In this document: piece by piece, positions 38,305 to 50,344 of the stretch
How positions within the stretch are numbered: position 1 is the first letter of the stretch
How the letters are laid out: the number at the start of each line of letters is the position of its first letter
Assembly (NCBI RefSeq): GCF_032062135.1
Contig: NC_092861.1
Span: 143,194,679 to 143,258,678, forward strand
Direction: 5' to 3'
Source of the DNA: Pyxicephalus adspersus
Lineage: Eukaryota; Chordata; Amphibia; Anura; Pyxicephalidae
DNA length: 64,000 nt
Translations under genes and position numbers: made by a program
Notes under the pieces: generated by a model
Databases searched by the model: none
What the model was told of the DNA's origin: nothing
What the model saw: the letters and a program-made list of their open reading frames with translations, nothing else

Positions 38305-38590
38305 TGCATTTATAAATTTTTCGCTCATTAATTCAGCCATTTTCGCATTCACATCCCCATGCTGTGGTTTCTTCAGGGTATAAAAAAAATAAGGCTCATT
38401 CTTTCATTTCATGGCCAATTATCAAAAAAGCACAGCAGCCTCAGAAGTAAATGCTATACATTCTCCATGTATCTGAATGAAAAAATGGCCGAATCTCAGC
38501 CAGAAAAATGGCGGAACTTGTCATAGATTTCTACACTTAAGAGTCTCCAGATCATTTTTAAACTCGGCAGATAATTTATAAATACTCATC
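38305..38590. repeat. Terminal-repeat miniature element just upstream of exon D
   Basis: GGGTGCATTTATAAATTTTT at the left is matched by AGATAATTTATAAATACTC inverted at the right, with GGCCAATTATC / ATGGCCGAATC inside. It is related to 21789-21962. It ends about 235 bases before the last exon. Confidence 0.5.
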
Positions 38591-38825
38591 CAGGACTTAT
38601 TCATTATAATAGTACAAAAAATTAAATCGGCTAGGTGTACCATGGGCCTTAAGAACAAATAAGATTTCAACTTACTGAACTTGCATCATCGAAATTGAAC
38701 TGAACTTGGTTATGATGGCTTACTACAGTACTCATATCTTCCCTGCTTTCTATTCTTGCTCTATTAAATGTTATTTTATTTGCATGTTGTTTCACCTTTC
38801 ACCATTATCTTTATTTTTCCTGCAG

Positions 38826-39143
38826 GTCGGGGAATTCAGAGCGCATGCTGCCGAATGGACAGCCAATGTCACAGCCGAGTTCAAGGAGACCCGAAGACGC
38901 TTAAGCGTAGAGATCTACGACAAGTTCCAACGGGCTACCTCCATTAAACGCAAACTATCGGCGGAGCTGGGAATGAGCCCCAGCCAGGATATGACCCCAT
39001 GCAAGAGAACCTTGTCTGTCAACCACTTGACCAGTGAAAAAGAGACCCTGTCAGCCATGAGTAAATGCGACAGTATCTACCTAAATGGCCTGACGCCACA
39101 CTGTGCTGCTGATGAGATTGCCGTGATTGAAAATTTCAAGTAG
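38826..39143 (+). CDS. kcnk2: kcnk2 (TREK-1) last coding exon D: regulatory C-terminal tail
   Basis: Encodes 105 residues and the TAG stop (39141-39143). It opens [15 protein letters not shown], continues [19 protein letters not shown] and [14 protein letters not shown], and ends [10 protein letters not shown]...[21 protein letters not shown]. The AGC codon at 38904 is Ser333 and the TCG codon at 38958 is Ser351, reported kinase sites in mammals (PKA/PKC and PKG respectively). The tail also contains the region known to bind AKAP150, cytoskeleton and phosphoinositides. The protein ends at residue 411 in mammalian short-isoform numbering, with no net length change. Two short segments differ from mammals: GMSPSQDM before TPCKR, and the [11 protein letters not shown] stretch before DSIYLNG. 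The terminal motif separates TREK-1 from TREK-2 and TRAAK. Confidence 0.97.
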   Translation, partial: VGEFRAHAAEWTANVTAEFKETRRRLSVEIYDKFQRATSIKRKLSAELGMSPSQDMTPCKRTLSVNHLTSEKETLSAMSKCDSIYLNGLTPHCAADEIAVIENFK

Positions 39144-39930
39144 CATCCTGCACCGACTTCCTCTACAAATGCTACTTTCGCCATAGATAAGACTACCAGC
39201 ATTTCTGCATGAGCTCGGAAACAATGTAGACAGAAGATATACTGTTAAAACACATAGTTCATAATGGCTACTACGTTGGACAATATCCAATGCCTTTCTA
39301 TGCCCAGACTATTTTTTTTCTAACGTGCCATAAAACCTGCAACATCACGGAAATATTATCTTCATAATTTTGGTAAACTTGTCAATGTTCAAGATCAGCC
39401 TGGGGAAGGAATGGATTGTTTTATGGACTACATTTTTGTAACTGGAAATATCATTAAGATACTGTACAGCCTTTAACCTAAGAAACTTCATATCAGTGCC
39501 TTATAACGTATAGAAACACAACCTCCATAGCTGTTTTTTTTTCTACTTTTTATTATGAAAGGGGATCTGTCAGGGTGACAATTACCTGGGACAGCAAAGT
39601 CTTCTGTCTGACATTGGGGGATGCAATTGTCCAATTGGTGGAAGCATTACTGCATCCAAGGCAAACTACATTACTGCACCATAACACAAATTCTGGAACT
39701 GGCACTGTTTCCGGTAGTTGGGTAGTAAGGGGTAACAGCCATCCTGACAGATGCCTTTCAAACCGAGGAATGTATTTTATTGGCTTATTCATATTGCTTT
39801 GATGAATAACTACAGCAGTGCCTCAATGCACTAGGCAGGAAAGAATGGGATAACATTGCAATTTAAAGGATAAATCCACCCAGCTAAAGAAGAGTTTGGA
39901 AGTAAAGGGAGCTGAAAAATATTACAGTAG
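39144..39930 (+). other. kcnk2: Presumed kcnk2 3' UTR
   Basis: Sequence directly after the stop codon with no further coding signal. No AATAAA is visible up to 39930. An ATTAAA sits at 39931-39936 in an A-rich context, but the sequence from about 39866 (TTAAAGGATAAATCCACCC) looks like the end of a dispersed element, so the true cleavage site is unknown. The 3' border given here is arbitrary. Confidence 0.45.
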
Positions 39931-39936
39931 ATTAAA

Positions 39937-42900
39937 AACAAAAATGAAAAAAAAAATGTATTTAGCAGTGCATAGGGATCTTCATTTCACCTACCTTTTT
40001 TTAAACATCTGCTGTGCTATCTAGCAGTCGGCAGTCGCCAGACCATGAAAATACATTATTACCTATAGTGAGCAAAGGTATTTTATGGATCTTCTGTATT
40101 ACCAGGTTTCAGCACCAGGTGATGCTGTAGGTGAATTATAAAAATGAGCTACAGATAATATTTCATACCTGTATGATGAGAAGACCCCTAAATTTAAAAG
40201 TAGAACAGTACTCTGTGTATGGATTTTTACATAAATATACAAATTCTTAACAATATTTCCAACAAGCCCTCACTGGCCTTTGGAGCTGCAGACACTGTAG
40301 AGCTAATTATCCTACAAGTTAACAGGAGATCCAGCAAAACGGTTACATTTGGGGCTGGGCACCCTGCCTTGTGTGTTTACACAGAGATGTATAGAAAAGA
40401 AAGATAGAATGCTTACAAGTCTCTGCTGGAAGGGGGAGTTGAGCTTCTAAGGAAAAATAAGTGTCATTAGTTTTTGAGGATGTATAACTGATTAGTGACT
40501 ACAGCTACAGAGGTCGGTGAGAGCTTGTTTTACATAATATCCAGCAGCTTGTGGTATGTGGAGGATGTCACCAGGGCTCCAAAATGTGTCCCTAGAAATG
40601 GCCCATTTTGGGAAAATTGCCAGGTCAGGACTTTGTCCAGAAACTATTAAAAAGCCTTCAGAACAAAATGATTTTAAATTACACAACATGATTAAATGTA
40701 GAACAAGGTTACCATATGAACCCCTCATACAGACTCAGATCCCATGTGAACCTAACTTGACATCTGTATTACAACAATGTTCCTCTTTCAATAGGTGAAG
40801 AACTTAGAATCTACAATGTATCAATGAACAATACAATCTAATATATGTCAGAAGGAACATAGGAAAACACAGGTGAATATGACATTCACCAACAAACATT
40901 CCAGGGTGGAGAATCTTTCAGGTTCATGTGTTTTCAAAAGCTGTGATTGAATCTCCACCATATGGATGATGAATGTCAAATGTAATGCTTTATAAATTGA
41001 TTCCTGTGTATGCAAAATGTTGCATACGTTGCAATGTTGCACTGGAGTGTAACCATTTCTGTAATACAAATATACACAAAACATTGTGGCACTGAGGTGA
41101 TGTGCAAAATGCACAAGGCATCTGCGTTGTAACATTTTAAAGTGCTCATCAGTTCAGATGCATCAAAAAAAGTTTTTTTTTAATCATTCTCTCTTCCATG
41201 TACTCTGATGAAATGTAGAATTCATCAGATAATTCTTATTAAATATAAATGTAGAGTACATAGGAGAAAGACAATCTAGAACAGCAAGAACATCACTGCC
41301 AGCCCCCTCACTTATATATTACTGCCAGCCCCCTCACTTCATATCTCACTGTCAGCCTCCTCACCTCACCTACAAAGGATTTGTATTTCTGCCCATTTAA
41401 TGTTTGTCCTGACTGTACAGCACAGCCAGCTATATGACACCACTTTCTTTTATACAGTTTGTCATTTCATCACCTCCAGTCTGATAATTGGGCCAGGATA
41501 GCTGAAGGAATAGTCAGGATAGCTGAAGGAATTTGATAAGGGCATCCCTCTGATTTCATCCCTCTGATCCCTCTGATTTGATAAGGGCATCCCTCTGCCA
41601 TCATGCCAGCAAATTTGCATGTAGAACACCTTCACTTTCACAGTACCAAAACTCCTCTAAAGGGGATTGCATGAAGTTACTATCCAGGCAGAGTCAGGTA
41701 CTCACACAAGCTGCTTTCATGATTAATTAGCTTGTGTCTTTTCTATCTGCCTGGAGTTCAGCTTTAACTTTCCCCTTTTTAACCCGCTATTTTCCCTTAC
41801 ACCAAACCTTTTAGTTATTGCTCAACACTTCACCCCCCTCCAACCCTAACATTAGCCTAACCCCAAGCCAAACCTTAAATACATTACCTTCCCCATAACA
41901 CAACATAAAATCTTCAATCCCAAAAAATTAACTAACTCCAATTCAGCTTTTGAGTCCTCACACAGCTAACTCCTGGCTCATATAGTGATCCCATCCTGCA
42001 CCAAGAAACTTTCTACCCAAACATCATAGAGGTCTGACACTGAAACCACACAACACCAGAACATCTTGATCCAGAGAAAGGAGAAGGGGCTGATGACCAG
42101 CCCAATCCAAGGGTAATATTGGCTAAACACATGGCAATAGTTTTTGCATTTTCAGTTACTTTAAATCAGCTTTTAATTCTAAAACTAATCCAAGAGACCA
42201 AAACAGCCTATCCTTATTCTTGCCCTACAAACATAAATGTATATACTGTTAAACTTCTAGGTCTTTGTGTTCTTGAGCTGGGATGTTGGCAAGCATATGT
42301 GGGAGATGACACGGAGTCAAAAAATAGATGGCCTGGAGGGTAGAAATTTATGGCTGGAATGGTGTCTAAAGGCTTGCCAGTTTGGCATCCTCATCTAAAA
42401 AAGTGCCTGGAATGAAGGCCAATGAGTATGCCATTTAAGGCCCATACCCGAAACAGTGGCTGCCAGTTAGGTTTGCCCATTCAGATTTATTTAACCAGAA
42501 TGGTGGGGAGATTAGTTGCTGTGGGTTGGGAAGTTCAGCAATTATTTCTAAACTGGTAGCTGGAATGGCATCTGTGGATTTGCCATATCTGCATCTTCTA
42601 GCCTAAGTTGTCAGCTCTGGTCCTGTAAATCCCCAAATTTATAATAATATAGATGTAATGTGATATACAAATTCACATGTTTGGATAATACACATGCCCA
42701 CCATGCTTTCCACATCCCCATAGGATGATCAGATGGTACATTTGATTGTAGGGTGGTGGCAAATCTAGCAGAAAGGGACAAATGACATATCCCCTGCTGG
42801 ATGCCCTGGAGGACCATTTTCCAGTACTTCTGAATTGCTGGGTCTTTATGGTGCCTGAACCTATTGGTTGCATCTTTCTTCAACACAGATTTGCTTGAAA

Positions 42901-44608
42901 ACACACAAAGAACAACAAACAGGGTTCCCCTGGATTTTCATATCACAGGTCCATTGTAATGAAGGTTTGTGCGCTAGCTGGACCACTTACTAACCCTCAA
43001 TGTACTATGCTGGGGAATGGGGAGAGGTATAGCAGATGATTTCCCAATTCACAGACTAGGACAGAATATTTTCTATTCACAATTGTTTTTCCATTAGTGA
43101 AGGTTTTACAGGTATGACTTTCATGTCTGCTCTACAGTAACCTCATTTGACCAAATTAATGGTACTAGGTAAAAGCCCTTCATCCAGTTTTATTTAGTTT
43201 GTGTTCCTTAGGTGTGTAGTTTAGTGTGCAAATATTGATTTTCTGAAGTCCCTGCATAACAAAGTCCAGGCTCGCCTATAGATTGTTCTGGGCATGATTA
43301 TTGTTGTACAAGACAGCACTAAAATCGAATGAGGGTACAGATTTGCTTTAGCTATTGCCACCCAAAAACATTTGGTGGATTTGTCCTTTAAAATATAAAG
43401 CACTCATATGCAGAGCTTTAAAGTAGCCCAGTCACCCTACTCACTGTGGATTTTCATGAGATATTAGCCAATCAGCTATAGAGCATTCATTTAACAAAAT
43501 GGAAAAACATAGCAGCGCAAATGGTAATGTTGCAACCCAGACAACCAATCAGATTTCAGTTTACCAAAGTCAGTGAGTCCGTGAAATTTGATTGGTTGTT
43601 TTGAGTTACCCATGCCTTGCTCTCCAATATTGCCATCCATCTGTGGTGGCATTGCCTCCTTAAAAATGGATGGCACGATTACATGTAGGTGACATATCTA
43701 TATCAAGGCACTGAGCTATCATTTACTATAATTCATGGATTGAAATGTTATGTCGGAGGTGGTGGAGTTACTACTTGTGGTCAGTTTAGGATTTTAAAAA
43801 CTTGGATAAAAATGGTTTGTGAAGAATAAGAAAAGGAATTGGCTGTGACCTATCAAAAAATGCATAAATATTATAACATAAAAAAGGCGGCATCTCAATA
43901 TATAATAATAAATCGGCTGGTGTAAAGTATAAAGATATTATAGAGATGTTTATGGAGAATATATAAGTTGAATTCTTAGATGGTTCTCTTTTAATACTGT
44001 TTCATACTGGTCAGACATGTGCCTTTGCATAAGGCCAGATATTACATAATCTTTCCTCCAGTGGCAATCGGTAGAAAGATGGTGAGACCCCCCACCTTGC
44101 TTCATGACCCCTCAGCTGCCTCTTGCTGCTATATACAGGGAACAGATCAGGGAAGCCCATTTGTTTTTGTCTGCAGCAGAGAGAACAATCCTATTGTTAA
44201 AGCCAAGTATTCAAGTGGTGACATAGGACAGACGCCTTTTGCCAATGACAATGCCAGACATCTGCCGGTTACAAAATAGGCAATGATAAAAACGACGATC
44301 TGGAAAGACACGATGAGTCGTTAGCATTGTCTATCTGCTCAGTGTCTGGATGTCTGTCTCTTTTCTTTCTCTAATGTTTTAAAAAGCTGCTACATCACTT
44401 TATAAATATTTTTTAACTTTAAGGTTTTCCGAAATTTTGACCCTTTTACCAATTACTAAGTACTCGTACTTGTTGCTTGTGTACCTCCATCATTCATTAT
44501 TTGATAGTAAGTACTACTGGTGGAACTACCATCAAAAGGTACCATGTAGGTTGCCCAGATTGATGTCAAAGCTTACAGCTTAGCTTTTATGACTTAAAGT
44601 GTCTAAAG
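39937..44608. other. Downstream region without recognisable gene
   Basis: No exon-like open frame, RNA gene or protein similarity found on either strand. The only ordered structures are short tandem repeats at 41290-41365 and 41505-41600. I looked for the expected downstream neighbour in other vertebrates (KCTD3) and saw no part of it here or further on. Confidence 0.6.
41290..41600. repeat. Two short degenerate tandem repeats
   Basis: Near 41295-41365 ACTGCCAGCCCCCTCACTT appears three times with small changes, spaced about 30 bases. Near 41500-41600 GGATAGCTGAAGGAATAGTC is duplicated and GATAAGGGCATCCCTCTG occurs twice around CCCTCTGATT repeats. Confidence 0.8.
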
Positions 44609-45105
44609 CAGTGTTTCTTGAGCTTTTAAACAAAGGGTATGTCACGAGCCCTCCCGTGACTGAGGTTAGAAGATCTGGGAGACTGGCTGCACGTTAGGAG
44701 AGAACAACACACCAGCTCTTCCACCTCCAAGCAGAGAATATCAACCGCATGACCTGAAATGTAAGGCCAGGCCAAATAGAGGAATAGTAATGATAACAAG
44801 TTGCAGCTGAGACCAGAGGTGAGGTCATTACCAACAACAACACTGAAACAAGTGAATGCAAAGAGACTGTCAGATAACCTCACGTGTAGCCAGTCTCTCA
44901 GATCTTCTAAGCTGTCACGGAAGGGACCGAGACAGGGTAACCCTTACAATAATTTTCAGGTCCTTAGGGAACCCCTGCTAAAATTCCCATATTCACAAAT
45001 CACAGTTCATTAGTGTGGACCAGAGAGTCACAAACTGTTCATTGCTCAAGGGACCCCTAGCAATCTCTGGAGGAACCATAGGGGAACCTTGGTTGAGAAA
45101 TACTG
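44609..45105 (+). mobile_element. hAT miniature element, family H1, split by a nested insertion
   Basis: Starts CAGTGTTTCTTGAGC and ends GGTTGAGAAATACTG, flanked by GTCTAAAG (44601-44608) and GCCTAAAG (45106-45113), an 8-bp duplication with one mismatch. The internal element at 44640-44934 interrupts it. After that, TTTTCAGGTCCTTAGGGAAC resumes the family sequence. Confidence 0.85.
44640..44934. mobile_element. Nested element with ~48-bp inverted ends and 5-bp target duplication, class unknown
   Basis: Left end TGTCACGAGCCCTCCCGTGA continues with TTAGAAGATCTGGGAGACTG. The right end, read in reverse, gives TGTCTCGGTCCCTTCCGTGA and TTAGAAGATCTGAGAGACTG. GGGTA flanks both sides (44635-44639 and 44935-44939). 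Length is 295 bp, non-coding. TG...CA ends with a 5-bp duplication recall an LTR, but the long inverted ends do not. I do not recognise the family. Confidence 0.75.
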
Positions 45106-45113
45106 GCCTAAAG

Positions 45114-48100
45114 TGAGCTGTTCTAATATGAGGGAAGGAGATACAGCTAAATTCATCATGGGAGAAGACTGCAAACCCATTATCTGCTGACCCTAAGCTG
45201 CTATTGATTCACATCTAGGGTGTTCGATACATATATATTGGGTAGTGAAGGCAGTTGATCTGCAGCTCGCAAGCCGTGCCAGGTGCCACAGCAGAACTGG
45301 CAATAAAGCTGGACAAAGGGTACTTCTATTTCGACCCCTTATTAAAAGTTTGACATTTGCAATGCTAGAACTTTTAGACATGGGGAAGATGCCCAGGTTG
45401 CTCATCTTGTATGGGGCCCTAAAATATCCGATGGCTGTCCTGTAACCAATTGCCACCTTTGGATTACAGCAGTACTTGTTCCAATGATTCAACTTGTAGT
45501 AGAGGCTAATAAATTCTGCAAGACCTGCTGAAAAACAGCAGCAATAACTTGTTAGAGCCTGACATCCATTTAGCGGTTTCGGCTGTAGCATTCAGAATTA
45601 GCAATATCTATTGGACTAAACACTGTTAATTTGTTTGATTTTTTTGTTTACTTTTGCCCATTAAAGGTGAACTGTATTTGTGATGACCACCTCTGAAGAC
45701 AGAAATGATTCCAAGTGTTAGATTAAAAAAAAAGAACAGCAAAGAAAGTGTTCTTATAGCGACTCAGCTGCCACAATTGTAGGACAGATTGGAGTGTGCA
45801 ACTGGGATTGGATATTTAGAATTCTATGAAAATAAGAGTGGAAATGAATGCTTTCATGGAAAACGGAACCCTTATAGAAGAGTTTTTAAGGATTTAATTT
45901 TATTAAATTATATTTTACAAAATACGATTTATGCTTGTTGTATTCTTTATATTGTTTACAAAGAAATGACGAAAATCTTATTTATTGTACAAAGGCCGGT
46001 TGGGGATGAAAATAATAGTCTTGTGATAGTTTGCTTCAGGGTTGCATTTCCAATAAAAGTTAGATCTTTGCGGAAACAAAAAAAAAAACTTTATTAGACA
46101 GTCACTTCCAAGAAACGCTATATTTCCCAAAATAATAGACAGTTCTGGTTCCCAGAAAAAAAAATTAATGTTTAATGATTGTTTCAGAAAAACTTCACTT
46201 TAAAGGGACACTTTGCCCATTCTGAGGCCCATAAAGTAAGTCTTTATAAGGGGCCCTTCCTGAGTCAGTGATAATTGCCTTGTCACCACTCCTTGACTTC
46301 TTCTGCTTCCGATACTAAGGTGCTATTTCCCATGTGAAAGTACTCAGGTCTAGCATCCAATTGGGATGATACCACTGCTCTCTTAGTGTCCAACCAGCAT
46401 TGGACACAGCCAACAGTGAACCTCTGTGTAGAACTGACTAGGGAGCCCCCTGTCAAACTGACTTGGGGCCCCTATGAGGTCTCCTGTTGGTTAAGTTGGT
46501 TATGGTGCTCTGGTACAGCATCACACTTTGCACCTTCGTAAGTTGCCCCTGTAAGGCATGTTCACAAAAACATTGGAACAATGAGGTCTTTTTTTGGTCT
46601 TTCCACCAGTATTTTATATTTTGGTATACCTATACCAACACCTTGGTCCAGTATTGTCTTGGTGCTCTCAAGTTCTATTCCCCAATCAGTTTAACTGGCC
46701 AGTGGCATCACTGTTGGGATCATTTATGGTATCACACCCATTTGGTAGGCAAAAGTGGATATGGAGAGAAGTAAAACCCTGTGTCATGCTTGGTGTGCTT
46801 TGGGCATGGTCACAACACAGTGTGGGCAGGTGCAAATATTAATATAGTAATATTAATAAATTATAATAATATTCTAATATAAGAGGGGCATAACTTAAAA
46901 ATACATGACCCAAGATTATATACCGTAGTAACTGTGTTAATGTGCCACACTTACTGTACCAAGACAATATGCTTCATATATTTTTTAACAAGCATCACTG
47001 ATCCTGAAAAAAAAACACCTAAAATATTTAATAGATAAACATTGTAACTCAAAATCAATACAATAAATTAGACAAATTATATGCAGGTAATACAAATAGA
47101 AAGATGTATGTAGATACACATTACATACATAAACGCTAACAAAATAAAAAAAAAAGCAAATAACAATGAAATTAAAATATATCTAATGGTCGGTTAATTC
47201 TAATAGCAGATAGCAATGGCCCTGATAGTATTGCCATGTCCCTTAAGTATAATCATGTCCCACAGCATTGCCATGTCCCCCTAGTAAATGATGTCCCTCA
47301 AGTATAGCCACGTCCCTCCTAGAAATCCATCAATACATAGTTCATATCATCGAAATTCAGAATGACAATATTGAATGCTGAAAAGCACAGAATTTCACAA
47401 TGAAGGGAGCAGGCCCGTTATTTCTGGAGTTCCAGTCTAGGAAAAGGTACACATTTTTTTATTACAAACATTCACTGGTGACTTTTGTAGGTTTCCTTTA
47501 AATAGATTATTTTATTCTTCAGACTGAAACATCTTCAGAACTATAATAAGATTAACTTATTCAATAATGTTAATTGTCTCTTTTTATTATGTTCCAGCAT
47601 AATATTGCTTCCTGTCCTGTCCCTACAAGGCAGTTTAACCAGCTAGCTCTGCAAAGGTCAACCTAACAAACCATTAATGTTTCCCTTAAAGTGTATGTTC
47701 AAATGAATTTACAGAAGGTCAGGATGTCGAGCCTGTCAATACAATCATTTTTTCCAACACTCATGTCATGGACTGAAAACTTGGGTACATATATAAATAA
47801 ATATATATATATATATATATACTGTATGTATATTTAAAGGATTGAAAGTGTGGCCTCTTGCATTGCCCTTTAATCATACTGTACTATACTATACACATGT
47901 GCCCATCCATTGTCCAATTGCATGGTAAAGTCAGATGAGTTACTGTATTACTTAATTACAAAGAAATGTAAAGACTTCAAAAAGTTTGGGAAAGATGGAT
48001 AGAGCAGAGTTTTCTGAAGGCAGTAGTCCTAAAACTATGACCTGTACACCGGATTTATATAACATATATAAAACACAATATAGGATTCATTAAAAAATCA

Positions 48101-49088
48101 ATCCCCCTGTCTGGCTGACATCTCATCTCAAAAGTTGTTAGGAAGGAAATGTTTGCTTCCCCTAGTGGCTAATTTAGAAATCTCTTTATATAATACAATA
48201 ACAAAAATATGGAAAGGCAAACAATTAAAATTAGGAAGTCATTTAAAATGTCCAGGCAAGACTTTTGTTTCTAGTTTTGAATAATTTGAGGAAGTTTTAG
48301 TATCCTAGTACGCAAGTAGGCAACAGTGGGTCCCTGTGCGGAACTGAAATGGGGCCCCACTGCTGAACTGATGGGGCAGCTTCATATGTCAACTTGCCTG
48401 TAAGGTTTCACCTACTATCCTGGAAGTGGTTAGAAATTTGTACAGATGACAGCAGATGATGCAATGGTAACAGGAAAAAACAATATATTTTAAGAGTCTT
48501 TTTTGTAAACTCTGAAGAAGCTTTAAAAGCTTATTCAGAACAGCTAAATGCTTTAGTAGACAGGTTCACTTTAAGCTATTGCAATAATATTATAATAAAA
48601 CATTGTAATATTATTACAATGCAATTTTTCTATAAGTCATGAATTCTGCAAGTAATCTCTGCAGAAAGTTTCTGAATTTCAAAATATTTAGCACAAAAAT
48701 AATTCAAAAGAATAAAACACATTTTTAATTTATAAGCTGCTATTTCTGGGCAGAGCTGCTAAGCAGAGTGCAGTATTGCTGGGGCTAAGCTGTTAAATGT
48801 TTCATATTGTTTACAGCCAATTGTAGTATGAGCAGAAATGTACAGCTTCAGCAGAGGGACCACAGCAAAGCACAAACCGAGCAGAGAGACAGCACATTGA
48901 CATGCCTGATGTACAGAAAGCCCCATACAGTAACAGTGCACAAACTGCGGCATATATATCATCTTACAGTACAGTCCTGGGTAAAGTCACCATTATTTTT
49001 GTCGTTCCTATTAACTGTGTATTTAAAGCCCAGGTACATCAATTAGGGAGCCAACAGCTTGCCCCTGGTTTTAGGGTAGAACTTGCAA
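45114..49088. other. AT-rich region without recognisable gene
   Basis: A minus-strand open frame of 132 codons (45193-45591) exists but matches nothing I know. 46195 carries a TTAAAGGGACACTTT element-like end. 47215-47325 has a loose tandem of GCCATGTCCC units. 47801-47821 is an AT microsatellite. Otherwise featureless. Confidence 0.6.
47215..47325. repeat. Degenerate tandem repeat, GCCATGTCCC units
   Basis: ATTGCCATGTCCCTTAAGTA, ATCATGTCCCACAGC, ATTGCCATGTCCCCCTAGTA, GATGTCCCTCAAGTA and GCCACGTCCCTCCTAG follow at irregular 20-35 base spacing. Confidence 0.6.
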
Positions 49089-49340
49089 GAAGCAGATCTA
49101 AACTCAATGTTTTTACTTTACATAAAGGGGTAGACAACCCTTTTATATAAAGTGCAACACCCTCCAACCACAACCTTCATCCACTTTTTTCGGGGCTCAT
49201 CTTGAATGGCCAGACCAGGATGACATAACTCCTGTGCATGTGTGTTTGTGTGTTTCTGGTCCCAACAGCCATGAGGGATGCTAGCATACCCAGAATATCC
49301 TAACATCATGCACTGACCTGCGTATGTGCAGCTTAGTGTA
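49089..49340 (+). mobile_element. Dispersed repeat interrupted by a Tigger-like element (left part)
   Basis: AAGCAGATCTAAACTCAATG then ACTTTACATAAAGGGG / CCCTTTTATATAAAGT (49125-49153), the same hairpin as in the TTAA-flanked family. CAGCTTAGTGTA is followed at once by the inserted element. The right part resumes at 49856 with CTTAGAAAATAAG and GTACAGGCAGGTAAG. Related uninterrupted sequence is present at about 16331-16390 and 2974-3010. Confidence 0.6.
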
Positions 49341-49855
49341 CAGGTACTCCCTTAGTTAAGGACATCCGACATACGAACAACTTCTATATACGAACGGGGC
49401 TTCCCTGCTCGCTTGTGTGCAGGACGGAGGCTTGATAGGGTGGAGGGGGGCGGTTTGCATGACATACAGAAGTAATCTTTTCCTAAACACAGCTGAGGTT
49501 GTGGGTGATCTTAGTGGCTGAGCTGTTCTGCAACCTCTTGTAACTCTTTAATGACCAAGACAAACTCTGCATTTGTTTCCTTTTGCATATCAAAGCACAG
49601 CTTGCTCCAGAAGTTAATGAATGTCTAGGTTCCATAAAGTTTATTTATTTTTATTTTTTTTTTGCTTTGTTTGTGATTAACTCACAGTGAGGATTTTATA
49701 CAGTAACTGACACCACGCTGCCTAATAATATGTTGAGACAAACATCTGTCCTAATTGCATTTATTAAAACAATGTACCTGTTCTGACTTACATACAAATT
49801 CAACTTAAGAACAAACCTACAGTCTCCATCTTGTATGTAACCCGGGGACTACCTG
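49341..49855. mobile_element. Tigger/pogo-like nonautonomous element
   Basis: Left end CAGGTACTCCCTTAGTTAAG. The right end, reverse complemented, is CAGGTAGTCCCCGGGTTACA. TA dinucleotides flank both sides (49339-49340 and 49856-49857). CAG-starting ends and a TA target fit the Tigger/pogo branch of Tc1/mariner. ACATACGAAC and CTTAAGAACAAACC are also inverted relatives inside. There is no transposase. Confidence 0.75.
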
Positions 49856-49970
49856 TACTTAGAAAATAAGAAAATGTACAGGCAGGTAAGTATATCATCA
49901 CCTGTCCCCTCTGCAATAAAAATTCTGCCTGCTTGAAGTTTTTGATTGAGGAGCAATGGTTCAACTGGAA

Positions 49971-50344
49971 CAGAGGTGTCAAACTCAAATACACAGGGGG
50001 CCGGAATTAAAAACTTAGACAAAGTCGGGGGCCAAACTTGAAACTGAAATAGCAGCACTACTACCATTCCCTGCATCAAGAAAACAGTCCAATGTGGAGC
50101 CTAATGTTATGAGTGGCAGGATCTCCCTCTTCACTGAAATAGCACCGCTACTACAATTCCGTGCATCTATAAAACAGTCCAATGTGGGGCCACACATAGA
50201 CAGAGAGGCCGCTGGTCTATAGACGCGAGTGATTGTAGTAGCGGCGCTATTTCAATGCAGCGGTGGGCCAGCTGCAGTTCATATTTAGGATTGCTTTGGG
50301 GGCCAAAAAAAAAAGACGTTGCGGGCCAGAGTTTGACACCCCTG
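49971..50344 (+). mobile_element. hAT miniature element, family H2
   Basis: Starts CAGAGGTGTCAAACTC and ends GAGTTTGACACCCCTG, 16-bp inverted ends. The flanks are AACTGGAA (49963-49970) and AACTAGAA (50345-50352), an 8-bp duplication with one mismatch. The body has an internal near-repeat (ACTGAAATAGCA..GCTACTAC...AAAACAGTCCAATGTGG) occurring twice, at 50043-50098 and 50135-50190. Confidence 0.9.

Larger units (their letters stand above)
23852..38825 (+). other. kcnk2: kcnk2 intron before the last exon
   Basis: 14,974-base phase-0 intron, donor GTAAGA, acceptor TTTTTCCTGCAG at 38814-38825. It holds hAT miniature copies (23.98, 25.57, 26.68 kb), two AT microsatellites, a reversed tRNA-derived SINE (27.9 kb), a Tc1/mariner transposase fossil (34.66 kb), LINE tails and a terminal-repeat element near 38.3 kb. 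The long spans 28.4-31.2, 31.4-33.2 and 35.3-38.3 kb contain no exon I can recognise on either strand. Confidence 0.85.
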
